Below the pieces are notes generated by a model. It saw nothing but the letters and a program-made list of their open reading frames with translations. It was not told the DNA's origin and ran no database searches. Both the position numbers and the translations under genes were made by a program. A stretch of 64,000 nucleotides of DNA, from positions 1 through 64,000 of the forward strand of contig JANQQC010000033.1 of NCBI GenBank assembly GCA_028285145.1, in the 5' to 3' direction. Origin of the DNA: Hyphomonadaceae bacterium (GTDB lineage: Bacteria > Pseudomonadota > Alphaproteobacteria > Caulobacterales > Hyphomonadaceae). Below are positions 35,561 through 45,047 of this stretch, piece after piece. Position 1 is the first letter of the stretch, and each line of letters begins with the position of its first letter.

Positions 35561-36289
35561 ATGCCAAATCCACGTAAGCCAACTCTTCTCATCGTAGATG
35601 ATGACTGGAACATCCGCGACAGTTTAAATGTGTTCTTCAAAGAGCATGGCTTTGACGTACAGCTTGCGGAAAATGCAGCGGCGGCCCGCCGCTTGCTGCA
35701 CGATCGGCCGCCAGATCTCACTTTGTTGGACATCATGATGCCGGGCGAGGATGGCATCAGCCTTTGCCGTAGCATTGCGGAGTTGAAGTCGATCCCGGTC
35801 ATCCTGCTGAGCGCGCGGTCTGAGGACATCGATCGTATTGTCGGCCTGGAAGTCGGTGCTGACGATTATGTCGCGAAACCCTTTCACCCGAGGGAGCTGC
35901 TTGCGCGGGTTCGGGCCGTCCTGCGCCGGTCGGAAAATGCGCCGCTTGTGCAGGTGCGCGATGGGTCCGACAAATCCTTCGCGTTTGATCGATGGGTGTT
36001 CGAGGTCTCGCGGCGTCGGTTGAAGCGGGAGGATGGTGTTATTGTGCCGCTGAGCGCCGGAGAAGCGGAGCTCCTAATGGTCTTTATCACCCATCCCAAT
36101 ACCGTTCTCTCGCGAGATCGCATTCTCGACCTGACCCGGCTGACAGGAGAAGATGTCTATGATCGAAGTGTCGACAGCCAGATAAGTCGTTTTCGAAAGA
36201 AGATTGAGCTCGATCCAAAGTCACCTGAACTGGTCAAGACAATATGGGGCGGCGGATACATTCTGGCGGCGAAGGTAAAGCGGTTATGA
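35561..36289 (+). CDS. OmpR-family response regulator
   Basis: This 242-residue regulator has a receiver domain with the acidic pocket (IVDDDWN), phosphoacceptor Asp57 (LTLLDIMMPGEDG), a switch Ser (ILLSAR) and Lys106 (DYVAKPFHPRELLARVRAVLRR). The C-terminal winged helix of the OmpR type includes LSAGEAELLMVFITHPNTVLSRDRILDLT, DVYDRSVDSQISRFRKKIE and VKTIWGGGYILA. Phosphorylation by the histidine kinase encoded next controls DNA binding. The kinase ATG overlaps its TGA by four bases. Its probable targets are the efflux genes just upstream and possibly the BamA gene downstream, inferred from position. Confidence 0.95.
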   Translation: MPNPRKPTLLIVDDDWNIRDSLNVFFKEHGFDVQLAENAAAARRLLHDRPPDLTLLDIMMPGEDGISLCRSIAELKSIPVILLSARSEDIDRIVGLEVGADDYVAKPFHPRELLARVRAVLRRSENAPLVQVRDGSDKSFAFDRWVFEVSRRRLKREDGVIVPLSAGEAELLMVFITHPNTVLSRDRILDLTRLTGEDVYDRSVDSQISRFRKKIELDPKSPELVKTIWGGGYILAAKVKRL

Positions 36290-37659
36290 GACTGCGCAGC
36301 CTTGATACGCTCTCTGGCAGGTTCATCCTCATAATCTTGCTTTCAATGCTGTTCGCTCAGTTCCTCTCGGTAGTGATCTTCCGGATGCAGGCTCAGGATA
36401 TCTTTGCTAGCGAGCAGCTTAATCGACAGTTCGTCAATGCCGAGCGTGTGGTAAGATTCCTGGAAGGGGACACGGAGCAGACTGTTACACCAGAGGTATT
36501 GCTTGAACTGCCAGGTGTCCTAGCGGTGCACGATACTCACTCGCCATGGCCGCAAATCAATACCGCTTCAAGAGTGAAGACAGACCGCTTCCTAAAGCTG
36601 CTCTCTGGTGGCCGTTTGCGATCAGTAGATGCCGCTGTGTTGCCAGTGAACAGCTATGTCGACGCGCCCACAGGTAGTGTCTCGAATTCAGCGCTTCTAG
36701 GTGGTCGTAGCTTTAATCATCTCTATTTGTCGCTCGAGATAGGTGCAGACAGATGGTTTAACATCGCCTTTGACGTGTTGCCCGTGCGTCGCCCCCCTAT
36801 TTGGCCTTTTTTGATTTTGATCACAGTTTCATTTCTGATTGTGGGAACGGCTGCTGGACTTGCGGCTAATCATATTTCACGGCCGTTGAATGAGTTGGCT
36901 GACGCATCCCGCGCGCTTGGGCTCGGCAAGGACCGGGCACCTCTTCGCGTGGAGGGGCCAAATGATCTTCGCCAAGTGCTTTCGACCTTTAACTCGATGC
37001 GGGAGCGTTTGGAGGCGACGCTGGATTCACAAAAGCATATTCTCATTGCAATTGGTCACGATCTCAGAACCCCTATTACGGCGCTCCGAGTGCGAACCTC
37101 ACTGATTCAGGATCCGACAGAACGCCAAAACATGGATCGCGCGCTAGATGAACTTGAGCGACTGACCGATGCGGCTTTAGAAGCTGGAAAAGAAGGTCTT
37201 GAAGGCGAACCGATGGCGGTCGTCGATGCCGCTGCCTTGATGTCCAGCGTCTGTGAAGATGTTCAGGATCTCGGATGGGAGGTGAGTTTTGAGGATGCTG
37301 ACGAGGGAGCATTGGTCCGGGGTCGTCCTGAACAACTCTCGCGCGCCTTGAAGAATATTCTCGAAAACGCGACGCGTTATGGTGCGCGGGCGCGCGTATG
37401 TCTTGCGGCCGATCAGCACACTTGTCGGATCAATGTAGATGATGACGGCCCAGGCATACCGGAGGATCTTTGTGATCAGGTGTTCGACCCCTTGTTCAGG
37501 ATTGAAGCCTCTCGCAACCAGGCGACTGGCGGGCACGGTCTCGGTCTTTACATTTCCCGCAAGATTGTGCGCACGCATGGCGGCGATATCAAACTTCGAA
37601 ACCGGCTGCTCGGTGGGCTCACGGCGACGATCGAACTGCCGATCGTGACGCAGAGCTAA
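36286..37659 (+). CDS. EnvZ-type sensor histidine kinase
   Basis: This 457-residue membrane kinase has TM1 at about residues 10-30 (ILIILLSMLFAQFLSVVIF), a periplasmic sensor of about 130 residues, and TM2 (WPFLILITVSFLIVGTAAGL). HAMP (ANHISRPLNELADASRALG) and a dimerisation/phosphoacceptor domain with His258 (IAIGHDLRTPITALRVRTSL) follow. The ATP-binding domain shows the N box (ALKNILENATRYG), G1 (VDDDGPGIP) and G2 (GGHGLGLYISRKIVRTHGGD). It should phosphorylate the response regulator with which it is translationally coupled. The sensor has no recognisable fold to me, so the signal is unknown; the operon context suggests envelope or toxic-compound stress. Confidence 0.94.
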   Translation: MRLRSLDTLSGRFILIILLSMLFAQFLSVVIFRMQAQDIFASEQLNRQFVNAERVVRFLEGDTEQTVTPEVLLELPGVLAVHDTHSPWPQINTASRVKTDRFLKLLSGGRLRSVDAAVLPVNSYVDAPTGSVSNSALLGGRSFNHLYLSLEIGADRWFNIAFDVLPVRRPPIWPFLILITVSFLIVGTAAGLAANHISRPLNELADASRALGLGKDRAPLRVEGPNDLRQVLSTFNSMRERLEATLDSQKHILIAIGHDLRTPITALRVRTSLIQDPTERQNMDRALDELERLTDAALEAGKEGLEGEPMAVVDAAALMSSVCEDVQDLGWEVSFEDADEGALVRGRPEQLSRALKNILENATRYGARARVCLAADQHTCRINVDDDGPGIPEDLCDQVFDPLFRIEASRNQATGGHGLGLYISRKIVRTHGGDIKLRNRLLGGLTATIELPIVTQS

Positions 37660-37810
37660 ACCTCTGTCCTGATAACTTTTTGGTAATGATGTGACCGCTC
37701 GTCGTATTTGCCGGCAGGCGCGACAAACATGGGCAATGGCCTACCGATTGAAAAGAAACTCGACACATCGCGGGCGCTGATGCTCCGGCGCAGACGAGAA
37801 GTAGTTTCAA

Positions 37811-40360
37811 ATGGCCGGTCACATTCAGCGGTTCTGCGCAAGACTTTGCGCAGCCTTCCTAACAATGATTGCCTCAACAGGATCGGTGAGTGTTGCTGTT
37901 GCACAGCTGCCAACCGTACCAGAGGAAATCCAAACGAGTACAATCAGGTCCATAATCGTTGAGGGCAATCAGCGGGTCGATGCACGCACCGTGGAGTCAT
38001 ACTTGGTCGTTGAGCCCGGTGATTCCTTTGATGGTGCGCGTCTCGATCTCTCCCTGAAAACGCTGTTCGCGACAGGTCTCTTCGCAGATGTGTCGCTTGA
38101 CCGGCGCGGACAGGATCTTGTCGTCCGGGTGGTAGAAAACCCGATCATCAACCGTATCCTGTTCGAGGGAAACAACGCGCTGGACGATGACAAGCTGAGA
38201 GAGGAGGTTCAGGCGGCCCCGCGGGGGATTTTCACCGCAGCGCGGGTTCAGGCGGACGTCCAGCGCATTCTGGAGCTTTATCGCCAGTCCGGCCGCTTCG
38301 CTGCCTATGTGGAGCCGCAGTACAAGCCCCTCGACCAAAACCGTGTTGATCTGATCTTCACGATCGAAGAGGGGCCAGTCACGGGCGTTCGAGCGATCAA
38401 TTTCATCGGTAATGAGATCTATTCTGATCGTCGGCTCCGGAGCGAAATAGCAACCCGACAGTCGCGACTTTGGCGCTTCTTCAGTTCCAACGACAATTAC
38501 GATCCGAGCCGGCTGGAGTTCGACCGCGAACTGCTGCGCCAGTTCTACCAGAACAATGGTTACTATGATTTTCGCGTTGTCTCGGCCGTTGCCGATCTGA
38601 CACCAGACCGGGAAGACTTCTATATTACCTTCACCATAGATGAAGGCGAGCAATACGAGTTTGGTGAGGTTTCGGTGGAGGCCGCGCTCGAAAAGCTGAA
38701 CAATGAAGCCCTCGCGCGCCTTGTCCCCATTCGGACGGGGGAGCTTTATCAAGGTGATCTGATCGAGCGCAGCATTGATGCGTTGACCTTCGCAGCGGGG
38801 GTTGGTGGTTATGCTTTCGTGGATATTCGCCCCCGTCTGGATGCCGATCCTGAAACAAATACGGTAAACGTCACGTTCGCCATCGATGAAGGTCCTCGCG
38901 TGTACATTGAGCGCATCAATATTGTAGGCAACACGCAGACATTGGACCGGGTCGTGCGCCGCGAGCTGCGGATTTCGGAAGGGGATGCCTTCAACAGGGT
39001 GTTGCTGGATCGGTCCAGGAACCGGGTTCGCGCGCTCGGATTCTTCAAGGATGTCACGATAACCGAGTCGCCCGGATCAGAGCCTGATAGAACAATCGTT
39101 GACATCTCTGTTGAGGAGCAGCCCACAGGGGAGCTGTCATTCTCGGCCGGATTTTCGTCTACAGAAAGTTTCCTATTCGATTTAAGCGTTTCCCAAAGAA
39201 ACTTGCGTGGCCGTGGCCAGTCTGTGGTTGCGCGCGTTTCGGCATCTGAACGCCAACAATCAATAAACTTCCAGTTCACCGAACCTAAGCTTGCCGACCG
39301 CGACCTAGCCGGCGGACTCGACCTGTTCCTTGTCAATGCCGACTATCTTGACGTTTCGAATTTCGAGTCAACGACGATCGGGACCGGCGTTCGACTGGGG
39401 ATGCCTCTAGGCGAACGCCTCCAGCTTGGACTTCGCTACAGGCTGCAGCACGACGAGTTGAATGTCGGGGATCAGAACATCATTATCAACGAAGACGGCG
39501 AAGCTGTCGCCTTCTCGATACAGGATGACGATGGCGTCGTTCGCGAGCCCGAACTGGCGGATGTGACCAATCCAACAGATCAGCTCGTCGATATCTGCGA
39601 TCCGCTCTACAGGTTCCGTGACTCAGTCTGCACCAGCGAGCGTGCGGAGCTCGCCTCGATTGTCGGCTACAGCCTGAACTATGACCGAAGAAACGACCCC
39701 CTGCAGCCAACAAGAGGATTCGACCTCTCCTTCAGCCAGGAGGCTGCGGGTCTTGGAGGCGAGGTGCAGTACTTCCGGACTGATGTCTCGGCCGGTTTCT
39801 ATCGCGGCATCACCAGGACAGTCCGGGCGCAACTTCGTTTGTCCGCCGGAAACATACAGCCCTGGGGAAATGACAAGAGCGTAAGGATCAACAATCGCTT
39901 CTTTCGAGGCGGCAACTCATTCAGAGGCTTTGATGTGGCAGGTCTCGGCCCGCGAGAGGTAACACGTTTCTTCGATCCCGACACAGGAGAAGAGACCCGG
40001 GTCCAACGCGGAACAGCGCAGGGTGGAACATTATACTATCAGGCAACCGCAGAGCTAAGCGTTCCGAATTTCCTGCCCGAAGAATATGGCATCAACACTC
40101 AGCTCTTTGTAGACGCCGGTTCGCTTGGTCACCTTGACGATGCAGATATAACCGACCCCATATTCTTCACCGACGCTTCGACCGGCGACGATGCAGTCAG
40201 ACTAATCGAAACGAGCCTGTCGCTGCGCGCATCTATGGGGCTGTCGGTGTCATGGCGGTCGCCCTTCGGTCCAATTCGATTTGATTTCTCCCATATCGCC
40301 CTGAGCGAGGATTATGATCGAACTGAGAGTTTCCGATTCAGTACATCGACACGATTTTGA
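37811..40360 (+). CDS. bamA: BamA-family outer membrane protein assembly factor, out of usual context
   Basis: This 849-residue protein has a signal peptide (ending VAVAQ), five POTRA repeats over about residues 40-430 (IRSIIVEGNQRVDARTVESY, INRILFEGNNALDDDKLREE, VRAINFIGNEIYSDRRLRSE, a fourth, and IERINIVGNTQTLDRVVRREL) and a 16-strand barrel. The lid motif is a variant FRGF (NNRFFRGGNSFRGFDVAGLG) and the C-terminus ends in STSTRF with a final Phe. BamA folds and inserts outer membrane proteins. The canonical alphaproteobacterial gene lies among rseP, skp/ompH, lpxD and fabZ; none are here. This copy follows a two-component system and precedes an IS relic, so it may be a second paralogue. 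Start ATG 37811. Confidence 0.92.
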   Translation: MAGHIQRFCARLCAAFLTMIASTGSVSVAVAQLPTVPEEIQTSTIRSIIVEGNQRVDARTVESYLVVEPGDSFDGARLDLSLKTLFATGLFADVSLDRRGQDLVVRVVENPIINRILFEGNNALDDDKLREEVQAAPRGIFTAARVQADVQRILELYRQSGRFAAYVEPQYKPLDQNRVDLIFTIEEGPVTGVRAINFIGNEIYSDRRLRSEIATRQSRLWRFFSSNDNYDPSRLEFDRELLRQFYQNNGYYDFRVVSAVADLTPDREDFYITFTIDEGEQYEFGEVSVEAALEKLNNEALARLVPIRTGELYQGDLIERSIDALTFAAGVGGYAFVDIRPRLDADPETNTVNVTFAIDEGPRVYIERINIVGNTQTLDRVVRRELRISEGDAFNRVLLDRSRNRVRALGFFKDVTITESPGSEPDRTIVDISVEEQPTGELSFSAGFSSTESFLFDLSVSQRNLRGRGQSVVARVSASERQQSINFQFTEPKLADRDLAGGLDLFLVNADYLDVSNFESTTIGTGVRLGMPLGERLQLGLRYRLQHDELNVGDQNIIINEDGEAVAFSIQDDDGVVREPELADVTNPTDQLVDICDPLYRFRDSVCTSERAELASIVGYSLNYDRRNDPLQPTRGFDLSFSQEAAGLGGEVQYFRTDVSAGFYRGITRTVRAQLRLSAGNIQPWGNDKSVRINNRFFRGGNSFRGFDVAGLGPREVTRFFDPDTGEETRVQRGTAQGGTLYYQATAELSVPNFLPEEYGINTQLFVDAGSLGHLDDADITDPIFFTDASTGDDAVRLIETSLSLRASMGLSVSWRSPFGPIRFDFSHIALSEDYDRTESFRFSTSTRF

Positions 40361-40440
40361 GACAAGAGGCGACAAGATAATGACTGGACGTTCAGTTATC
40401 GCAAGGCGATTTCCCATGTTTCGTCCTTATGCGAATATGT

Positions 40441-40521
40441 AGCGGAATGGGTTCTTTGCCATGCACCAAGGCTAGGGCAGGGCGACTGTCATCTCAAATT
40501 CGCGTTTGCGCTGACAATCCC
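40441..40521. mobile_element. relic of an IS6-family element end
   Basis: This segment aligns without gaps to the IS6-type end at 210-290 (63 of 81 identical by hand count). On the minus strand it still encodes the transposase beginning MAKNPFRY, matching MIKSPFRY of the copy at 231, before similarity stops and a stop codon follows. It is a short decayed insertion-sequence end lying in the gap between bamA and the mechanosensitive channel. Confidence 0.65.
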
Positions 40522-40557
40522 CGGCCGATCTCAACCAGCTTTCAGCTGAAAGCGCTC

Positions 40558-43500
40558 CTAGCGCATATGGATATCGCGCTGCGGGAACGGAATCTCGATG
40601 CCGGCATTGGTCAGTGCCTTGTTGATTGCGGTATTAAGCTCATGTCTAACCCGAAAGCGCTTTCGCGGGTTCGAGATGAAAACGCGGACCTCGAAATCGA
40701 GTGAACTGTCGCCATGCTCCATAAAAAAGACGCGTGGTTCAGGCGAGTCGAGCACATCGTTTTCGTCGTCGGCGATCTTCATGAGGATCGCGCGAACAGC
40801 GTCCACATCTGAGCCATAAGCCACGCCAATTGGCACAATGATCCGCATGACTGAGTCTCGAAGCGTCCAGTTGATAACATTTTCCGTGATGATCGACTTG
40901 TTCGGCAGAAGCACTTCGAGATTGTCGAAATCCCTGATGGTCGTGGCTCGGATGGCGATGTTCGTTACGTTGCCTTCCAGTTCCCCGATGGTGACGGTGT
41001 CGCCCACCCGCACGGGTCTTTCAAAGAGAATGATCAGTCCTGAGATGAAATTTGCAACAATCTCCTGAAGCCCGAAGCCCAAGCCAACGCCTAAGGCCGC
41101 GATAATCCACTGCAGGCGTGACCAGTCCAGGCCGAGTTGCAGAAACCCCGCAATGATTCCTGCTCCGACCAACAGATATCCGACGATTGCATCGATGGCG
41201 TAGCGTGAGCCTGTGCTCAGCTCCAGGCGCTGGAAGGGGCCGACTTCAAGGACGCCGCGTATATTATATGCAGCGACAAAGCCACCGACGATAAACAAAC
41301 CGAAGAGAATGAGGTTCCACAGCGTTACGGGTCGTTCGATCCGGTTGCCATCAAGTGTGCTGTACCCAGTCCAGAGTGTGATCTCGTTCGCGATGCCGAG
41401 GGCCGGGAGAATGTCCGCCCAGACCGTAAGAAGGAAAGCGATGCCGCCCGCAGCAGCGAGATACAAAAGAACGCGGCGAGTCTGATTGGATATGCGCTCG
41501 CGTTCTTCTTCGAGCTCTTCAGGCTCGCTCATCATTTCGCTCATATCATCTTCATGATCTTCATCGTCTTCGCCAAGTTCGGCGCGCTGTGCGCGCTCGG
41601 CGACGAGGCGAGCCCGTCGATCAAGCGCCTTTCGGAGCGCAAGCCGACGTTGTGCGATAAGAAGCAGACGCCGCAGGACGCCATAAAGGATCGCGATCGC
41701 CAGAAGTAATGCTGTTGTTTGCAGAACACGAGTCTGCAATGCGACGGCGGTATCGAAGTAGCCAAGCAACGGCAAAAAGCCGATCAAGAGCGGTGCCGCG
41801 GCAAGAAATAAGAGCCCCAACAACGTAAAGACCGCGCTCATGCCTTCCGAAACAGTGAGGCGAACAAGTCCCTTTTCGAACCGGAACGCGCCGTATCCCA
41901 GAACCGCGAAGCCCAGGGAAGCGACCATAAACGCGACCATGCCGATACTGTTCTGAGCATCTGTTCGCCCGCTGGCCAGGCTTGCTATTAACACAAACAC
42001 GGCCAAGCAGAGTGTTACGACAAACAACAATGGTGGGCTTCGCAGGAGACTGATGGCTTTCTCGGTCCAGTTAAAGTGGGTGGAAAGAACGCCTTCAGGA
42101 CGGCTCGCTGACCGTGCGTAAAGAATGAGCAACGCCAATGTCGCGATTGCCAATAGGCCGCTCGCGACGCCCGTCAACAATTGTGAGGCCTCGTCAACGA
42201 GTAAGCTTGGTGCTGCAAGTCCCGCTAGAAGGAGCGGGATCGGCAGCGCAAGTCCAAGCAGGGCCAGCAGTGCCAGCGGTGTCGTCAGATATCGATCGCG
42301 AGCCACCTTTCCCACTGACTCATTGAGTTCATGAATCAAATCGCGTAGCCGACTGCGCATGAGTAATAGAAGCAAAGCCAAAGCCGCAACGAGCAGCAGC
42401 GGCGCGCGGCGTGTCTCAACCGCTGTTAGGTAGTCCTGACCTGCTTCACGAAGCACCGGGGCAGATGATATCCATGATAGAGCAGTGGACGCGTTCCCCC
42501 CCCAACTTCTCAGCGGCCTGATATTGGACGGAAGCCATAACAGTCGGCGGTCCAATGTACTGCGTAGCGCCTGAGCCTCGGTGAGCGTTTCTTGAACCCT
42601 GATCTCTTTGTCGGTGATCCGGTCCGATTGCGCCCGTCCAGCCGCCACAAGATCAGTCAGCAATCGTGCCCGATTCTCAGCTAGCGGTTCGATAGCGGCT
42701 CTAAGACCGTCGCTGACCGTTTCGTCTGATGACGACAACTCGACAGACTGCAACAGCGCGTCCGCCGGCAGTGCCGCCCGGAGCGATCGAAGCTGATCCT
42801 GCCATAAAACTAGGTTGAGTTGCATAGATGCTCGGGCTTCAACTGAATCGGCGATCGCGGCACGCAGTGCTGCAGCGTTTGGCAGGCTGGACCGTAACTG
42901 TCTTAGCAAAGCTCCAATCTCTTCAGTCACTCGACCGGTGGCGAGAATTCGTTCAACGGTTTCGGCCTGTTGCCGGATCTGCTGAGTTTGTTGTGTGAGC
43001 GCGTTTATGTCCTGCTCAATCTGCAGGGCGTTGTCCGCCATAGTCTTGAGTCTTGAAGCTAGGCGGACGTTTTCTTCCGCGATGGCAGTGACCGAATCTG
43101 GTAGCTCGCTTGTCGTTTCTCGGTCGCTTTCAGCACGCTCCAGCGCAGCGTCTGCGCGGTCCATCCGGACATCGGACAGTCGTCCCTGGATTGCCGAGAT
43201 CTGAGCATCAAGCGTTTCGATCCTCGCATTGATGACCGTAAGGCGGGCGCTGATAATGGGTTGCCGTTCGGGTATGGTCTGAAGCTCTCGCTGCAAGTTG
43301 CCGATTTCCGTCTCACGAGCAAAAATGCCTGAAAGAAGCAGGGTGCGCCGTGCTTCTTCGAGCGGCGACTGTTCCTCTTGATCTGCTTCCACCGGTCTTT
43401 GCAGCAGCTCCGCTAGTGCTTGTCTTGCTGTCGAAAGCTCTTCGGCGATAAGTGCGGGCCGATTTGCCAGTGCAGTGCGCTCGACAAGTAGCTCAGCGCG

Positions 43501-43938
43501 TTGCTCAGCGAGCACTGCTCGCTCGGACTGCAGGAAGCTCAGCCTGCTGCGGAGCCCCGCGCTCGTTTCTGGCAATTCCAACGGTGCTTCGGCGGCCAGC
43601 GTGACTGAGAGTTCCTGTTCGAGTTGAGCGATAATTTCGCTGCTGGTGGCCGCGGCTGCTGCAAATCCGTTCACGACTTCGGTTCGCGAGGTAGCTCTTT
43701 GGATCAGTCCTCCGGCCTCCCGCAGAGCATCCAGCGTTTGAGATCGTTCTTCGTCTGTCAGGCTGTCGTCGTTATCGAACGCGAGCACCCTACGATCAAT
43801 TTCATCCAACGTTGGGAATGCATCTTGCGCGCTCGCCTTGGCGACAAAAGACGCGACCATGCTCGAAAGCACCAGAAACCCCAGCCAGACTCCACATAGG
43901 CGTATGACAGATACGAGAGACATTACTTGGTTGTTCAT
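40558..43938 (-). CDS. large mechanosensitive channel (MscK/KefA-like)
   Basis: This 1126-residue protein has a signal sequence (residues 1-37) and a long periplasmic region rich in coiled coil (about residues 45-440: LEQELSVTLAAE, LQSERAVLAEQRAELLVERT, LERAESDRETTSEL). Several membrane segments come next at about 500-880, including a charged cytoplasmic loop with EDDEDHEDDMSEMMSEPEELEEE. A C-terminal MscS core follows with the pore helix and beta domain: LGVGLGFGLQEIVANFISGL, ILFERPVRVGDTVTIG, GNVTNIAIRATTIRDFDN and VLLPNKSIITENVINWT. It opens under membrane tension on osmotic downshock. The start is ATG 43938, with a second at 43923. It is monocistronic. Confidence 0.92.
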   Translation of the reverse strand: MNNQVMSLVSVIRLCGVWLGFLVLSSMVASFVAKASAQDAFPTLDEIDRRVLAFDNDDSLTDEERSQTLDALREAGGLIQRATSRTEVVNGFAAAAATSSEIIAQLEQELSVTLAAEAPLELPETSAGLRSRLSFLQSERAVLAEQRAELLVERTALANRPALIAEELSTARQALAELLQRPVEADQEEQSPLEEARRTLLLSGIFARETEIGNLQRELQTIPERQPIISARLTVINARIETLDAQISAIQGRLSDVRMDRADAALERAESDRETTSELPDSVTAIAEENVRLASRLKTMADNALQIEQDINALTQQTQQIRQQAETVERILATGRVTEEIGALLRQLRSSLPNAAALRAAIADSVEARASMQLNLVLWQDQLRSLRAALPADALLQSVELSSSDETVSDGLRAAIEPLAENRARLLTDLVAAGRAQSDRITDKEIRVQETLTEAQALRSTLDRRLLWLPSNIRPLRSWGGNASTALSWISSAPVLREAGQDYLTAVETRRAPLLLVAALALLLLLMRSRLRDLIHELNESVGKVARDRYLTTPLALLALLGLALPIPLLLAGLAAPSLLVDEASQLLTGVASGLLAIATLALLILYARSASRPEGVLSTHFNWTEKAISLLRSPPLLFVVTLCLAVFVLIASLASGRTDAQNSIGMVAFMVASLGFAVLGYGAFRFEKGLVRLTVSEGMSAVFTLLGLLFLAAAPLLIGFLPLLGYFDTAVALQTRVLQTTALLLAIAILYGVLRRLLLIAQRRLALRKALDRRARLVAERAQRAELGEDDEDHEDDMSEMMSEPEELEEERERISNQTRRVLLYLAAAGGIAFLLTVWADILPALGIANEITLWTGYSTLDGNRIERPVTLWNLILFGLFIVGGFVAAYNIRGVLEVGPFQRLELSTGSRYAIDAIVGYLLVGAGIIAGFLQLGLDWSRLQWIIAALGVGLGFGLQEIVANFISGLIILFERPVRVGDTVTIGELEGNVTNIAIRATTIRDFDNLEVLLPNKSIITENVINWTLRDSVMRIIVPIGVAYGSDVDAVRAILMKIADDENDVLDSPEPRVFFMEHGDSSLDFEVRVFISNPRKRFRVRHELNTAINKALTNAGIEIPFPQRDIHMR

Positions 43939-44590
43939 TAGCCAGTAGTCATCCCAGAGATAGACCGCGATTACAAATTTGAGCTCTTTGTCTGAGCCAG
44001 AATTCGGTTAGTCTTCTGCTGGTCAGCACAAGTCACGTGTCATGCTGGTATCAGTTTCCACGCGCCGAAAGTGAACGGCATCAAGCCGTGTGAGGGTGAT
44101 AGCCGTATTCAGTCCGTCAGTTCGGACTATGCCGACTTCCCATACTTCGTCCTTAAGCGAATTGCCTGCCCAATTGGACCGGAGACACCATCGCCGCCAG
44201 TGGATTTGAGCATTGATGCGACTAGCTTCCCCTCCAATCTCGCCAGCGACCATCAGCGCATCGACCAAGACGCGGCAGCGGGCGGGCTTGCCATTCTAGG
44301 TGGTGATAGCGAGGTCTCGCTCTATAGAAGCAGAGCAATCAGCGACAAGTCAGCTCAGCGATCAAAAGCTGCCGTTAATAAGAGACTATCGTGGCGACAG
44401 GAATTGGCCCGTGGTCGCCGGTAGCTAGGATCTCAGTGAGCGGCTTAAGTCGCCCTGAAAAGGACGCTGTTAAGCTCCACTGATAGGCATGATTGGACTC
44501 AAATTCTGTAATGAAACCAACACTCATGTGGACTTATAGAAAAAATTGGCGCACTGAGGAGCAGCAGAAAACCGGTGTGAGAGTGAGAAG
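43939..44590. other. gene-poor interval with an unassigned open frame
   Basis: This 652-base region has an open frame on each strand (44071-44424 plus from a GTG; 44023-44268 minus). Neither shows a recognised domain, a convincing ribosome binding site, or a signal peptide. The minus-strand reading (VDALMVAGEIGGEASRINAQ and GIVRTDGLNTAITLTRLDAV) looks somewhat more protein-like and may be a decayed gene. No terminator or repeat was found. Confidence 0.4.
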
Positions 44591-44944
44591 ATGCATACAA
44601 AAAGATCCAAGCTTATATTGTCAGCAATAGCGTCATTCAGCGTGCTCTTGACAGCGTCGGCGCAGACTTCGACCCAAAGTGATGCTCAAGTAGTCAATCA
44701 ACCGCCATTTTCTAGGGTGGCTGATACGCACTTCGAGAATCTTGGTTCAGATCAAATAGTGGCTGATTCTAGCAAAATGGCAGACTTTTGTGACAGCAAG
44801 GTAAATCCACTTCTTTCAGATGACGCTAGCACTTGTGCGATAAGGTGTCGCGAAGTAGCAGAAATGGAGTTCAATACTCGAATTAGACAAATTAGAATGC
44901 GGGCCTGCATTCAAACATATAATGCAGTCGCCTCCTCAAGATAG
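44591..44944 (+). CDS. small secreted protein, four cysteines, unknown function
   Basis: This 117-residue protein has a clear signal peptide (MHTKRSKLILSAIASFSVLL, cleavage near ASAQ). The mature part of about 90 residues has four Cys: DFCDSKV, STCAIRCREVA and RACIQTY, which could make two disulphides in the periplasm. No family is recognised. The sequence is visibly richer in A and T than the flanking core genes and uses codons such as ATA and AGA more often, suggesting transfer. It is the first of two small exported proteins ahead of the tRNA-Ser island genes. Start ATG 44591, preceded by GAGAGTGAGA. Confidence 0.6.
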   Translation: MHTKRSKLILSAIASFSVLLTASAQTSTQSDAQVVNQPPFSRVADTHFENLGSDQIVADSSKMADFCDSKVNPLLSDDASTCAIRCREVAEMEFNTRIRQIRMRACIQTYNAVASSR

Positions 44945-45047
44945 CATCTTTGATTATTACCACTCAGCAAGTGTCAGTAGATATTGTGAATGCGCCCTCG
45001 CGTGAGATTGCGAATTGGCAAGTTCATTCTATCAGCAGGAAAACCCT

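Noticed and set aside
44071..44424. Open frame of 117 codons after the mechanosensitive channel as a real gene
   Set aside because: It starts at GTG without a ribosome site, has no recognisable pattern and competes with an equally plausible frame on the other strand.
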